Below are positions 27,002 to 35,144 of a stretch of 64,000 bases of DNA, in pieces. Made by a program: the position numbers and the translations under genes. Source of the DNA: a virus; the IMG/VR virus record IMGVR_UViG_3300042868_005520, positions 49,198 through 113,197 of that record. One strand, 5' to 3'. Within the stretch, counting starts at the first letter, position 1; every line of letters begins with the position of its first letter. Below the pieces are notes generated by a model. That model ran no database searches, was not told where the DNA came from, and saw only the letters and a list, made by a program, of their open reading frames with translations.

Positions 27002-29323
27002 TCACTTCTTTGCTTGGGCATCCGTCTTCTTGTTCATAGTTTCGCGTTGCTTTACATCAACCTTCCACAAATCCCAATCAGATAGTTTTCGATTTTGTGG
27101 CATCTTGGATTCCGTTTCAGTAATGCAGATCATACCAACATCGGTAAAGTCCGCAGACTCCCAAATCATATCATTGCCACGATCAAGCACCATGCGGCGG
27201 GTCTTTTTATTTATGATCTGCAAGCCAGTACCTGCAACATTCAGTTCTACTTGATTAGCACCCATCATAAACACAACGGATCCCATTACGCGAGTCTTCT
27301 TGATCTTGACAGAAGTTTCCTTGCCGTCCTTCTTGCCGTAAATTTCAAAGGTTGTTCCCTCTGGCTTCTTGTTTGCAAGTGCAACTAGATCAGCAGCAGT
27401 CTTTTCGTTCTTCGCGATTGTGTTTCCTGCAACAGCATCACGAGTTACCTGTGATGCAACGCTTGCAATCTGTTTGCCGTGTGAATCTGAGCGGTTGGTT
27501 CCTCTACCAATACGAGCACCCACACCAAATGTATCGGGAGCGTCTCCCTCGATCTTTGGCTTCTTCATCTTTGGCTTTGCCGCAGCCTCGGAAAGACTAT
27601 CGTGGTACGCATTGAAACTTGTCATTACCGCACTCACGCTTTGATTCTCGCGTCCCATCAATTTGGAAACCTTGTGCTTCTTGAGGATCTGCTTGATCTT
27701 GGCTTCCTGTTGGGCAGGAGTCATACTGTTCTCTGCCTCTAGATTCATTACCTTCTTCAAGTCTTCAATCGCCCCATCAGGAAGAGCGTAGATCCAGTCT
27801 TCAAGAGCAGCCTTCATGCCACCTTCATTCAACTTTACAGAAACAGATTCGTGAAGTGATTGTGTGATACGACTGATACGACCGCTTCCGAACTTGCTCA
27901 TGTGATATCCTTCTGTCTTTGCCTTGGGCTTTTCTTTGATTGCTTCACCACCACGGGTCTGACTCATCAGCCCCACACTCTTCTGAAATCCATTAGAGAA
28001 CTTAATCATGTCTTCCACAGCAACAGGCTTACCACCTTTAGTAATGGTTCGCGTCTTCATCGTGGTGTTTGCACCGCTTCCGTTTGCAATATCCATTGCA
28101 CACTGTGCAGCCCAACGGTGGTGTCCGTCAATAACATAACCGTCACTCACATAAATTGGTTCAAGAAGGCGCGATGCTGCTTTGCCGTAGTTCGTGGGAT
28201 CCGCTGCGGCAGCAGCAAGAGTTCCGTACATTCCTGCAACCTTCTCACCTTTCAATTGACCTTGAATTGGTTTTAGTGAAGTCACATCTACTTCTTCTTC
28301 CTTTACCTCGTATCCCGAATCTTCAAGAGCCTTACGGTACTCTTTTTCCATATTGATTTCACTCTTCAAGTCTTCGGGTGTTACTTGATCAGGAGTAGTG
28401 TACCCCTTGCTTGCCATGAGAGCCTTGTACGCAACCGATTCGGTATTCTTCGGATCAACCTGTGAAGAAAACTGTGGCATCTCTTCGCGAGGAATACCCT
28501 TGGTGACTTTTTCCTTTGTCTTTGCGTCAAAGCAGAATCCAATATGTGAGAATACTTCCGAGCACAATTCAAAATCGTATGCAGTTTGTCCACGCATTGC
28601 CGATAGAGCAGCGTGGTTCAGTTCATCAATAAAGTCGCGTTCTGCTTGTGCATCACCGAATACAGATTCCGAATCATCCTTTGGACCAGCAAGTTCTTTT
28701 TGGTGAATGGCTTTTGCAACCACATTGGCTTTACGAATGTCTGGCTTTGCAGCAGCCTTCTCCGTAGCCTTTGCGTCTTTTGCGAATGCGCCGTCCATTT
28801 TTGTGGTTGGATTCTTTGTGCCAACATTACTTAGTTGCGCTGTTTCGGCATCTAGTGCTTTCGGCGGTTCGTTTGTTTGGCTACTTTGCGGTTGTGCTTG
28901 ATACTTCGGATCAGCGGTTGTCGCTTTCGCTTGGGTGGCGGGAGTTCCTCGTCCATTGGGTTCGGCTGCTGCTGTGGGTTTTCCTGCATTCGACTTTGGT
29001 GCTCCTGTTGCTGAAGGCTTTTGTTCGAATCCGTCCTTGTCCAATTCTACAGACTGTGAAGTATCTCCTGGTTTGTCTACTCGTCCTGCGGGTGCAGACT
29101 TACCTGCAATCCACGCCTTGGCTGTTTCATCTGAATCAAAGTAATCAGTAACTCCGTCTTTGTTCTTGGCTCCCCATGCTCCGCTTGCTGTTTGCCATGT
29201 TTTACCCTTCTCGCGTCCACCTAAAACCCCGCCGAGTTTCTTCTCTGCGGATTTCACTGGCTTTACGGCTGTCTGAACTTCAAGAATAACTGAGTGCAGA
29301 CTTTTATATGGTTCAATGTCCAT
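27002..29323 (-). CDS. Large multidomain protein with ParB-like domain
   Basis: 773 residues from the ATG at 29323 (GGAG eight bases upstream). A TTG two codons earlier is a weaker candidate. The N-terminus (YKSLHSVILE) resembles the capsid-targeting peptides of the neighbours. Residues 40-75 carry the WGAKN..YFD module shared with the genes at 30236 and 56131. A long Ala/Pro/Thr linker follows. Around residue 395 YVIDGHHRWAAQ matches the ParB/sulfiredoxin-fold core (DGHHR), which in relatives binds nucleotide or cuts DNA. The C-terminal 200 residues look like a separate beta domain. It is probably a virion-internal protein. Confidence 0.65.
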   Translation of the reverse strand: MDIEPYKSLHSVILEVQTAVKPVKSAEKKLGGVLGGREKGKTWQTASGAWGAKNKDGVTDYFDSDETAKAWIAGKSAPAGRVDKPGDTSQSVELDKDGFEQKPSATGAPKSNAGKPTAAAEPNGRGTPATQAKATTADPKYQAQPQSSQTNEPPKALDAETAQLSNVGTKNPTTKMDGAFAKDAKATEKAAAKPDIRKANVVAKAIHQKELAGPKDDSESVFGDAQAERDFIDELNHAALSAMRGQTAYDFELCSEVFSHIGFCFDAKTKEKVTKGIPREEMPQFSSQVDPKNTESVAYKALMASKGYTTPDQVTPEDLKSEINMEKEYRKALEDSGYEVKEEEVDVTSLKPIQGQLKGEKVAGMYGTLAAAAADPTNYGKAASRLLEPIYVSDGYVIDGHHRWAAQCAMDIANGSGANTTMKTRTITKGGKPVAVEDMIKFSNGFQKSVGLMSQTRGGEAIKEKPKAKTEGYHMSKFGSGRISRITQSLHESVSVKLNEGGMKAALEDWIYALPDGAIEDLKKVMNLEAENSMTPAQQEAKIKQILKKHKVSKLMGRENQSVSAVMTSFNAYHDSLSEAAAKPKMKKPKIEGDAPDTFGVGARIGRGTNRSDSHGKQIASVASQVTRDAVAGNTIAKNEKTAADLVALANKKPEGTTFEIYGKKDGKETSVKIKKTRVMGSVVFMMGANQVELNVAGTGLQIINKKTRRMVLDRGNDMIWESADFTDVGMICITETESKMPQNRKLSDWDLWKVDVKQRETMNKKTDAQAKK

Positions 29324-29356
29324 GTTCAAACTCCAAGAGAAGAAAGTCTAAAATTA

Positions 29357-29399
29357 AAAGGGGAAGTTGGTGGTGTATTCCACCTTTCCAACTCCCCCT
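29357..29399 (-). terminator. Strong terminator after the 29426 gene
   Basis: On the minus strand GGGGgAGTTGG pairs with CCAACTtCCCC through one mismatch, with an inner GGTGG/CCACC extension, followed by TTTTAATTTT. Confidence 0.8.
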
Positions 29400-29425
29400 C
29401 TATTGTGTCAATCCAAGTCAAACTA

Positions 29426-30151
29426 TTAGGAAACAGTCCAAGTACCACTACCACCCGCTGGAGAGGTGTAGTAGATGGCTGCGGTGAATCCGTTATTCAC
29501 CCGCGTTCCTCGTGCATATCCTTCAAAAGTACTTCCTGCAATACCCGAAGTACCGCGAGTCACACCAACGGTAGTGACATCGAATGCTGCACCTGTGGCG
29601 TAAGTACTAGCCACGGTTCCGTTCACACGGAAAGCGGCTGTTCCGCCAGCGGCAGCAGAGGTTGCTCCACCTGCGGCTACAACATAGAATGCATCCGAGA
29701 ACACGATTCGATCATTAGGCTGTACGCTGATTGGTCCACGCGCAGTGAAAGTGTTTCCTGTGGTGTACGAAAGAGCAAGAGTAACACCTGATGCCATTGT
29801 TGCTCGATAGTCTGCACCGTTACGAACAAACTTCTTCAGATAGATACCAACCGTTTGTCCTTCAAGCGCACCAAGAACAATGCCGTTTGCCATTGTTTCG
29901 CCACGAGGATTCTGAAGTGCAGCACGCATTCCTGTTGCGTAGGACGGCAGAACCGTTCCAAACGGAGGAAATCCTGCGCCTGTGGTCAGACCCGTGATGC
30001 CGAAACCCAGTTTTCTGGCGTAGTTCTCAAGCATCTTCGCGCCTGTGGTTCCTGCGGCACCAGTTAAACCATGCGATGTGAATAGATGTGCTAATTGGTT
30101 GCCGAGTTTATTCGCCTTGGCGAGTTCGACTGAATCTGCTGTGAATGCCAT
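29426..30151 (-). CDS. Probable abundant virion protein
   Basis: 241 residues from the ATG at 30151, with AAAGGAG eight bases upstream. A longer frame from 30199 lies over the promoter. The first 110 residues are alpha-helical and Ala/Gly-rich. The rest is beta-rich with Gly/Thr/Ala repeats (AAGGATSAAAGGTAAF) like decoration or head-fibre proteins. It has its own late promoter 39 bases upstream and a strong terminator just downstream, a monocistronic unit that suggests high expression. Confidence 0.65.
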   Translation of the reverse strand: MAFTADSVELAKANKLGNQLAHLFTSHGLTGAAGTTGAKMLENYARKLGFGITGLTTGAGFPPFGTVLPSYATGMRAALQNPRGETMANGIVLGALEGQTVGIYLKKFVRNGADYRATMASGVTLALSYTTGNTFTARGPISVQPNDRIVFSDAFYVVAAGGATSAAAGGTAAFRVNGTVASTYATGAAFDVTTVGVTRGTSGIAGSTFEGYARGTRVNNGFTAAIYYTSPAGGSGTWTVS

Positions 30152-30189
30152 AAGAGGTTCTCCTTTGAGTGATTTTGGCTTGTCGCTAT

Positions 30190-30196
30190 TATTTAG
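30190..30196 (-). promoter_or_regulatory. Late promoter CTAAATA
   Basis: GCTAAATAATAG on the minus strand, 39 bases upstream of the ATG at 30151 and in the gap after the 30236 gene. Confidence 0.6.
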
Positions 30197-30235
30197 CATA
30201 CGCGAAGCCTCGCCTCGCGCTAATAGGGTGAATAC

Positions 30236-31084
30236 CTATAGTGTTTTCGTGAACGCCTGTGCTGCTGAACGAGAATCAAAATATTGAACGGAGCCGCTCT
30301 CGTTCTTTGCTCCCCATTTTTTGTTTTCGGTACGCCATACGGTGCCCACAGGGAACTGCTGTCCTGCTGTTGCGGTTCGTCTTACTTCGGGTGGATCAAT
30401 CTTGCCCTGTTTGCCACGGAGTGAAACGGTGGTGCGTACAATCTTTTGCAGTTGGCGGACACGCTTCTCCTGCTCAGGAGTTCGTTTTACCCCTTGCAGT
30501 GCTTCTAGTTCCGCTTCTCCTGAGTCTCCAAGCCACACGCCGCTTTCCATGCCTGACTTGAACCGCTGCATTCTAGTGGGAGTCATGACCTGTATATTCT
30601 TCATTGCTTCTGCGTCTTGCATGAGTCCACGCCAAATACTTTCTCCGCCAGCAGACTGTACGCCACCCGTAACAATGGTGTACCCCTTCCCATTCAGGAA
30701 CTTGTACAGGCTTTGGGCAAGAGAAAATCCAATTGCACTGCTGCGGTACTCTTTTCCTGCCGTAATCATTGTGACTCGCCATCCACTGCTTCCCGTCTTG
30801 CTGCTACGCTTCATTGTGAGTTCCACAGCCACCGTGTTCGTGGGGCGATGCACAACCAATACAACTAGTTGAGGAGCCGCCGTAGTCTTGGACAAGAACA
30901 CACTAAAATCGTTTCCGATTTGTCCAATGCGGCGAACAGCCTTCTTTGTAGACTTGCCTTCATCCTTTGCGTCATCAGCAATATTCTTTAAGTGTTTACT
31001 TGCACGCAAGCCCACACTACCACCAGCCACTCGTGACACGAGTACTGATTCAATCTCATTTAATATTTGAGAGAATGATTTCAT
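30236..31084 (-). CDS. Capsid-targeted GNAT-like protein with WGAKN module
   Basis: 282 residues. MKSFSQILNE fits the ten-residue capsid-targeting peptide. Residues of about 70-155 resemble a GNAT acetyltransferase core: strands LVVLVVHRP and AVELTMKR, then YRSSAIGFSLAQSLYKFL and a conserved GGESIWRGL. The glycine-rich acetyl-CoA loop is not perfect. The C-terminus (about 244-280) carries the WGAKN..YFD module. If injected with the DNA, it could modify a host target at the onset of infection. ATGA couples it to the 31081 gene. Confidence 0.6.
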   Translation of the reverse strand: MKSFSQILNEIESVLVSRVAGGSVGLRASKHLKNIADDAKDEGKSTKKAVRRIGQIGNDFSVFLSKTTAAPQLVVLVVHRPTNTVAVELTMKRSSKTGSSGWRVTMITAGKEYRSSAIGFSLAQSLYKFLNGKGYTIVTGGVQSAGGESIWRGLMQDAEAMKNIQVMTPTRMQRFKSGMESGVWLGDSGEAELEALQGVKRTPEQEKRVRQLQKIVRTTVSLRGKQGKIDPPEVRRTATAGQQFPVGTVWRTENKKWGAKNESGSVQYFDSRSAAQAFTKTL

Positions 31085-31590
31085 TTCTTTACCAGTGCGT
31101 ACATCTGCACAAACTGATCGCTTGACTGATCCTTTAATCTATATCCGTGCTGTCCTGCAAATCGCTTTATCATGGAATCGTACAGGCGAACGCGAGAATC
31201 ATTTTTCTTTTTCTCTTTTGCTGCCGTAAAACGAATTACCTCTGGATCGTATTCTTCGATGAGTTGTTTCATAGCCGCAAGGGCTGTTGCGAATATTCGT
31301 CCTGTTTCGGATTTCATCTCCGCTTCCTGATCTGGTGGTGGCGAAGCCTCATCATCCACAGTGAATCCAAACACCCAACCCGCAATGGTGCCCTCGTCTC
31401 TTCGACGATCAGATTCACCGTATCGGATGGGGCGACCATACGCTTCAAACAAATGCGGCTTTCCGTCCACCAACCAGTTTCCGTACCACACCACACCACC
31501 ATGATTCAGGTACAGCGGTGTCTTCACCATTGTTAATGGGATAGGAGTTGAGTTGAAGATTTCTTGAAGATGCTGTCGAAATGCTTTCAT
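31081..31590 (-). CDS. Capsid-targeted protein, tandem family member 1
   Basis: 169 residues. It begins MKAFRQHLQE, a capsid-targeting peptide with a likely cut after Glu10. The C-terminal half shares IFATALAAM, IRFTAAKEK, YDSMIKRFAGQHGY and a final LVKK with the genes at 32810 and 33292 and, more weakly, 31587. The function of this domain is unknown. Its start overlaps the stop of the 31587 gene by ATGA. Confidence 0.65.
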   Translation of the reverse strand: MKAFRQHLQEIFNSTPIPLTMVKTPLYLNHGGVVWYGNWLVDGKPHLFEAYGRPIRYGESDRRRDEGTIAGWVFGFTVDDEASPPPDQEAEMKSETGRIFATALAAMKQLIEEYDPEVIRFTAAKEKKKNDSRVRLYDSMIKRFAGQHGYRLKDQSSDQFVQMYALVKK

Positions 31591-32813
31591 AGTGACTGCC
31601 TCTTGACTTTACCGTGAAGTTGACGATCATATCTATTGGCGCGGTAGTCCATTGGAACATCAACTTCTTTGTTTGCGTTACGGTCGTACTGTGTACGCAC
31701 TCCTCCAACCACAACGGAAAGAATAAGATTTTCTATGAATGCGGTATCACCCAATATAATCTTGGGTAGTTCTTCTTTTGCCTTTACCGATCCAATGTAG
31801 CCCATGAGCATCCAACCTTCAGTTGTTTGAATGCGAACACGCCAACGCCAAACCTTTGCACTGTCTTTCCAATACGGAGAGTCTTTGGACGAACTAGGTG
31901 TGTAGTTTTTACCGTCTATGCGAACTGTTTTGGGAGCATTGAAATTCTTCATGGACTTTACAGGCACACCGTACACAGGATACAACTCTACAATCTTTCC
32001 ACTAATATTAAATGGACGAGCGTAGTACTCCTTCTTTGGACGCGGAATGTCGCCGTGCTCCACTCCTTCGCTCATGCCCCGCCTCCACTTGTTGTTGTCT
32101 TTGGAGCGATTGGTTGCGCGAGTCACGAGTCGAATGTTCTTCTTGCCGTTGTTCAGCGCGTTGCCGTCCTTGTGGTCAATCTCGCGTCCATCGGTGCTTT
32201 TTCCTTCGCGTCCCATCTTGCGAAGAATACGCTTGCGCGATGTTTTCTTTTTCATTGCAATGCGCTGCTTGGGCGTGGGGTTTGCACCACCGTACATCTT
32301 GGCGTACTCTGCTTTGTAGTCGCGGTCTTCTGCAAGTTTAGCCGTGGTCACGGTTCGCTGTTCAGCACGGCGGCGACCGTAAACTTCGGTGTTTGCAATC
32401 TTGTACCCGTACTGCTTGCCGAAACGGCGCATCAGTGCACTGTACACCGCATCGCGCTTGCCTTCGGAGGTCTTGGATATCATGTCTAACTGTTTGGGTA
32501 ATTGATTAAATGTTTCCATGTGCCACTTCAAGAACATCTGCACCGCTTCCACAACTGTAGCCAGTATGCGATACGGCTTTCCTGCGTGTGTGAGTTCGTG
32601 TGAGCCATCCAAGGTGAAATTGATTTCCCACCCTTGGTTAATCTTTGTGATATCAATGTTCAAATACTGTGGTATTCCCAAATACGGGTCAGCATCGGTT
32701 TGTGCTTGGTATGTGATTTCAATTACACTGCTCTGCCATCCAATACGCTTTAGTTCACGCACAGAGAAAGGCTTATCGAATAGTTCGGTAAGGTAGGAGC
32801 GGAAGTCAATCAC
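31587..32813 (-). CDS. Capsid-targeted HNH endonuclease
   Basis: 408 residues. Residues 1-10 (MIDFRSYLTE) are the capsid-targeting peptide, followed by LFDKPF as in the paralogues. Residues 11-140 are a diverged copy of the tandem family domain. Residues of about 187-240 form an HNH nuclease: ILRKMGREGK, then EIDHKDGNALNN (Asp213-His214), KKNIRLVT and TRATNRSK. A beta-rich third domain (260-400) holds WRWRVRIQTTEGWMLMG. A nuclease tethered to a capsid signal would be delivered with the genome and could cut host or competitor DNA. ATGA overlaps join it to both neighbours. Confidence 0.75.
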   Translation of the reverse strand: MIDFRSYLTELFDKPFSVRELKRIGWQSSVIEITYQAQTDADPYLGIPQYLNIDITKINQGWEINFTLDGSHELTHAGKPYRILATVVEAVQMFLKWHMETFNQLPKQLDMISKTSEGKRDAVYSALMRRFGKQYGYKIANTEVYGRRRAEQRTVTTAKLAEDRDYKAEYAKMYGGANPTPKQRIAMKKKTSRKRILRKMGREGKSTDGREIDHKDGNALNNGKKNIRLVTRATNRSKDNNKWRRGMSEGVEHGDIPRPKKEYYARPFNISGKIVELYPVYGVPVKSMKNFNAPKTVRIDGKNYTPSSSKDSPYWKDSAKVWRWRVRIQTTEGWMLMGYIGSVKAKEELPKIILGDTAFIENLILSVVVGGVRTQYDRNANKEVDVPMDYRANRYDRQLHGKVKRQSL

Positions 32814-33289
32814 GCTGCACCTCGCTTTGGCTTTATGCGTTCAAGCACAAACATATTTTCGAAATAGTCTTCTTCGTTCTTAATCAACTTGTATCCGTAC
32901 TGTGGAGCAAACCGCTTGATCATTGCCGTGTACACACGGGATCTTGATGTGGGTCTGTCCTGCTGAAGAGTTCGGTCAAAGTCTTGTTTGCTTGCAGTAA
33001 ATTTAAAGTACTTTGGGCGATCACTTTTTTTCTCCATGAACCGCTTGAACGCATCCATTACTGATGCAAATACTCTTGCGCCATCGCCTTCGGCACGAAT
33101 GCCTGTGTCTCCGTCCACATCAAAGGAAACTATTATAGTTTCTTCGGTGGGATACCTGTTAAAGAGTACTTCAAGTATTCCACCCTTTGCACCCGTATAG
33201 GAGTACCTCTTGCTTGATACGCCAGCCTCTTTCACAAAGGTGAACGGCTCATCAAAGAGTTCGGTGATGTAGGAGCGAAATGCTTTCAT
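32810..33289 (-). CDS. Capsid-targeted protein, tandem family member 3
   Basis: 159 residues. MKAFRSYITE precedes LFDEPF. ITELFDE also occurs at the start of T4 Alt, which is packaged and trimmed there. The body has the family core (GDGARVFASVMDAFKRF, KYFKFTASK, YTAMIKRFAPQYGY) and ends in ERIKPKRG. It is closest to the 33292 protein. Confidence 0.65.
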   Translation of the reverse strand: MKAFRSYITELFDEPFTFVKEAGVSSKRYSYTGAKGGILEVLFNRYPTEETIIVSFDVDGDTGIRAEGDGARVFASVMDAFKRFMEKKSDRPKYFKFTASKQDFDRTLQQDRPTSRSRVYTAMIKRFAPQYGYKLIKNEEDYFENMFVLERIKPKRGAA

Positions 33290-33291
33290 GG

Positions 33292-33792
33292 TTACTCAGA
33301 GAATGCAGGAGAATACTGGTCGCCCAAACCTTTTTTACGAACAATAAAAATCATTACCTTTTTTCTTTCGTTTGACGAACTCAACTCGTATCCGTATTTA
33401 GGGGCAAACCGTTTAATCATTGCGGAGTACACACGCGCTCTTGATGTGGGACGGGTTTCCATGCTAACACTATCCCAGTCTTCTTTGTTTGCACTAAACT
33501 CAAAGTAGTCAGGCTGATTCTTTTTCAAGAACCGCCCAAACGCGTCCATTACTGATGCAAATATTCTTGGGGCATCGCCTTCACCACGAACAGCAATAGA
33601 TCCACCCACATCAAAGTCCACATACACAGAGTCGCCTTGATTGCTGAAGTTTACTTCAAGAGGTCCACCCTCTGCGCCTTTGTACTCGTAGGTCATTGTT
33701 CCTGGCTTTTGCCAGTTTTTATCTGCTGTGGTTTTGACTAGCCTGAACGGCTTGTCAAACATTTCGCGGAGGTGCTGGCGGAATGAATTCAT
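33292..33792 (-). CDS. Capsid-targeted protein, tandem family member 4
   Basis: 166 residues. MNSFRQHLRE then MFDKPF. The body aligns along its whole length with the 32810 protein (GDAPRIFASVMDAFGRF, DYFEFSANKED, YSAMIKRFAPKYGYEL), so the two look like a recent duplication. It ends IVRKKGLGDQYSPAFSE. No enzymatic motif is visible. Confidence 0.65.
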   Translation of the reverse strand: MNSFRQHLREMFDKPFRLVKTTADKNWQKPGTMTYEYKGAEGGPLEVNFSNQGDSVYVDFDVGGSIAVRGEGDAPRIFASVMDAFGRFLKKNQPDYFEFSANKEDWDSVSMETRPTSRARVYSAMIKRFAPKYGYELSSSNERKKVMIFIVRKKGLGDQYSPAFSE

Positions 33793-34361
33793 ATCACGCC
33801 TTCCACATCATTGTCAACCACGGTGTAGCCTGGGAACATACGCGCAAGGTTGTTCATCACGCGGTTCTTGCCCCGTTGAAGCGCACGATCACGCAGCAGA
33901 TTCTCGCCTGTTGCGGCAGAGATAATGGAAACAGTTTTACGAAAGCGATCCACGCGTCCTTGGTAGTCTGTCATGCCGCTGTAGTTGGGTGCCTTCTTCG
34001 CAGCAGCAAGGTATTCAGGAATGTCACCGTGAATCACATCCTGCGCGGTTTCGCTTGGCGGAATTTCGTACACCACAATCTTGCCACCGTCCCACCACCA
34101 CAGCAGCGGCAAGTACGAGCGCAGAGTCTTTACATCACTTGTGGGTGGAAGCCCCCACTTCTCAAGCCAACGCGCATTGGGGTTGTCGTGCCCTGTATCC
34201 GTGTACGATGCGTACTGTTTGCCGTCATAGGTGGTTTCGCCACGCAACCGCTGGAGCGTCTTGGCAGCAATAGTCTTGTAGCCCTTGGGCTTGCGGACAC
34301 CCTTCACGGCTTTGGTGGCAGAGATCACGGCTTCGCGAAGATGTTGACGGAATGTATGCAT
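33789..34361 (-). CDS. Capsid-targeted protein, 190 residues
   Basis: I choose the ATG at 34361 (MHTFRQHLRE), which restores the ten-residue capsid-targeting peptide and lies five bases after a late promoter. ATGs at 34367 and 34376 overlap that promoter. The body (YKTIAAKTLQRLRGETTYDG, then WLEKWGLPPTSDV) is unlike the tandem family and contains WWWDGGKIVVYEIPP. The C-terminus is helical. Function unknown. It is probably a head-packaged protein. Confidence 0.65.
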   Translation of the reverse strand: MHTFRQHLREAVISATKAVKGVRKPKGYKTIAAKTLQRLRGETTYDGKQYASYTDTGHDNPNARWLEKWGLPPTSDVKTLRSYLPLLWWWDGGKIVVYEIPPSETAQDVIHGDIPEYLAAAKKAPNYSGMTDYQGRVDRFRKTVSIISAATGENLLRDRALQRGKNRVMNNLARMFPGYTVVDNDVEGVI

Positions 34362-34366
34362 CTCCA

Positions 34367-34373
34367 TATTTAG
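34367..34373 (-). promoter_or_regulatory. Late promoter, leaderless start
   Basis: CTAAATA followed by TGGAG and the ATG at 34361, a five-base gap identical to those at 10846 and 11715. It sits directly behind a terminator. Confidence 0.6.
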
Positions 34374-34374
34374 C

Positions 34375-34399
34375 AAAAGAAAAACCCCCTTGCGGGGGC
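34375..34399 (-). terminator. Terminator after the 34407 gene
   Basis: On the minus strand CCCCC-GCAA-GGGGG is followed by TTTTTCTTTT. Confidence 0.8.
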
Positions 34400-34406
34400 T
34401 AATCGT

Positions 34407-35144
34407 TTACGAGTTCAGGTACTGAGAGTACCCGTTCTCTAGGAAGATGTTCTTCTCTGTGCGGGGCACCAAACCTATTTCAATAATTGCTGCTTCGGGT
34501 TCGGATCCCACCACATCCCGCACCTCTCGGAGTGCGCTCTTGATGGAGTCACGGGATATGCCTTCAATGATTGGGGAGGGTGAGTTCGCAGAGAACTTTC
34601 GTGCGTACACTTTCAGCCACCCCTTCATGTACGCAAGCCGCTGCACATGGTAGGCAAGATCAATGTACAGTTCCTTGATACGCTGCCCAACGAGTTCGGG
34701 AGTCCAGTCTATTACGATTCCGTCCCGTGAGAACGCTAGTACCCTTCGGGAAGTTAGCCACTCCCCTTCTGCTGCCAGTGCCTTTTTCAATTCTGCTGGC
34801 GAGATGCCGAACCGCTCTGGATGGTTTACTATTTGGGTAACATGGAACTCCCCCTCACCCCCAAAGGTGAACCACGGTTTCGTGGGATGCCACCACCCTG
34901 CATTGGTGCTTGTAGCCCACTGGTAGGGAGCGCGTGAAGGCTTTCGTGCGCCCCGTTCACGCTGATGCCTGGCAAGATCTCGTGCTGCCATCCTTGCCAT
35001 GACTCCACCGTACAGGCGGGTTTGGCGGCGGGAGTACAGCAAGTCCTTACGAGACTGCGGAGCAGTATCACGGGGAGGCGTGTACGCGTTGGGATTGTCC
35101 TGAATCTCTAGCCGCTCGGAGATGTACTGCCTGAACGGAATCAC
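34407..35144 (-). CDS. Capsid-targeted protein, 245 residues
   Basis: MIPFRQYISE is a capsid-targeting peptide. Residues 45-80 are strongly basic (MARMAARDLARHQRERGARK). Then WWHPTKPWFTFGGEGEFH and helices up to IEIGLVPRTEKNIFLENGY follow. The latter half somewhat resembles the protein class that carries SREIGLVP-type ends in T4-like phages, but I cannot assign it. It overlaps the 35141 gene by ATGA and is followed by a terminator. Confidence 0.6.
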   Translation of the reverse strand: MIPFRQYISERLEIQDNPNAYTPPRDTAPQSRKDLLYSRRQTRLYGGVMARMAARDLARHQRERGARKPSRAPYQWATSTNAGWWHPTKPWFTFGGEGEFHVTQIVNHPERFGISPAELKKALAAEGEWLTSRRVLAFSRDGIVIDWTPELVGQRIKELYIDLAYHVQRLAYMKGWLKVYARKFSANSPSPIIEGISRDSIKSALREVRDVVGSEPEAAIIEIGLVPRTEKNIFLENGYSQYLNS

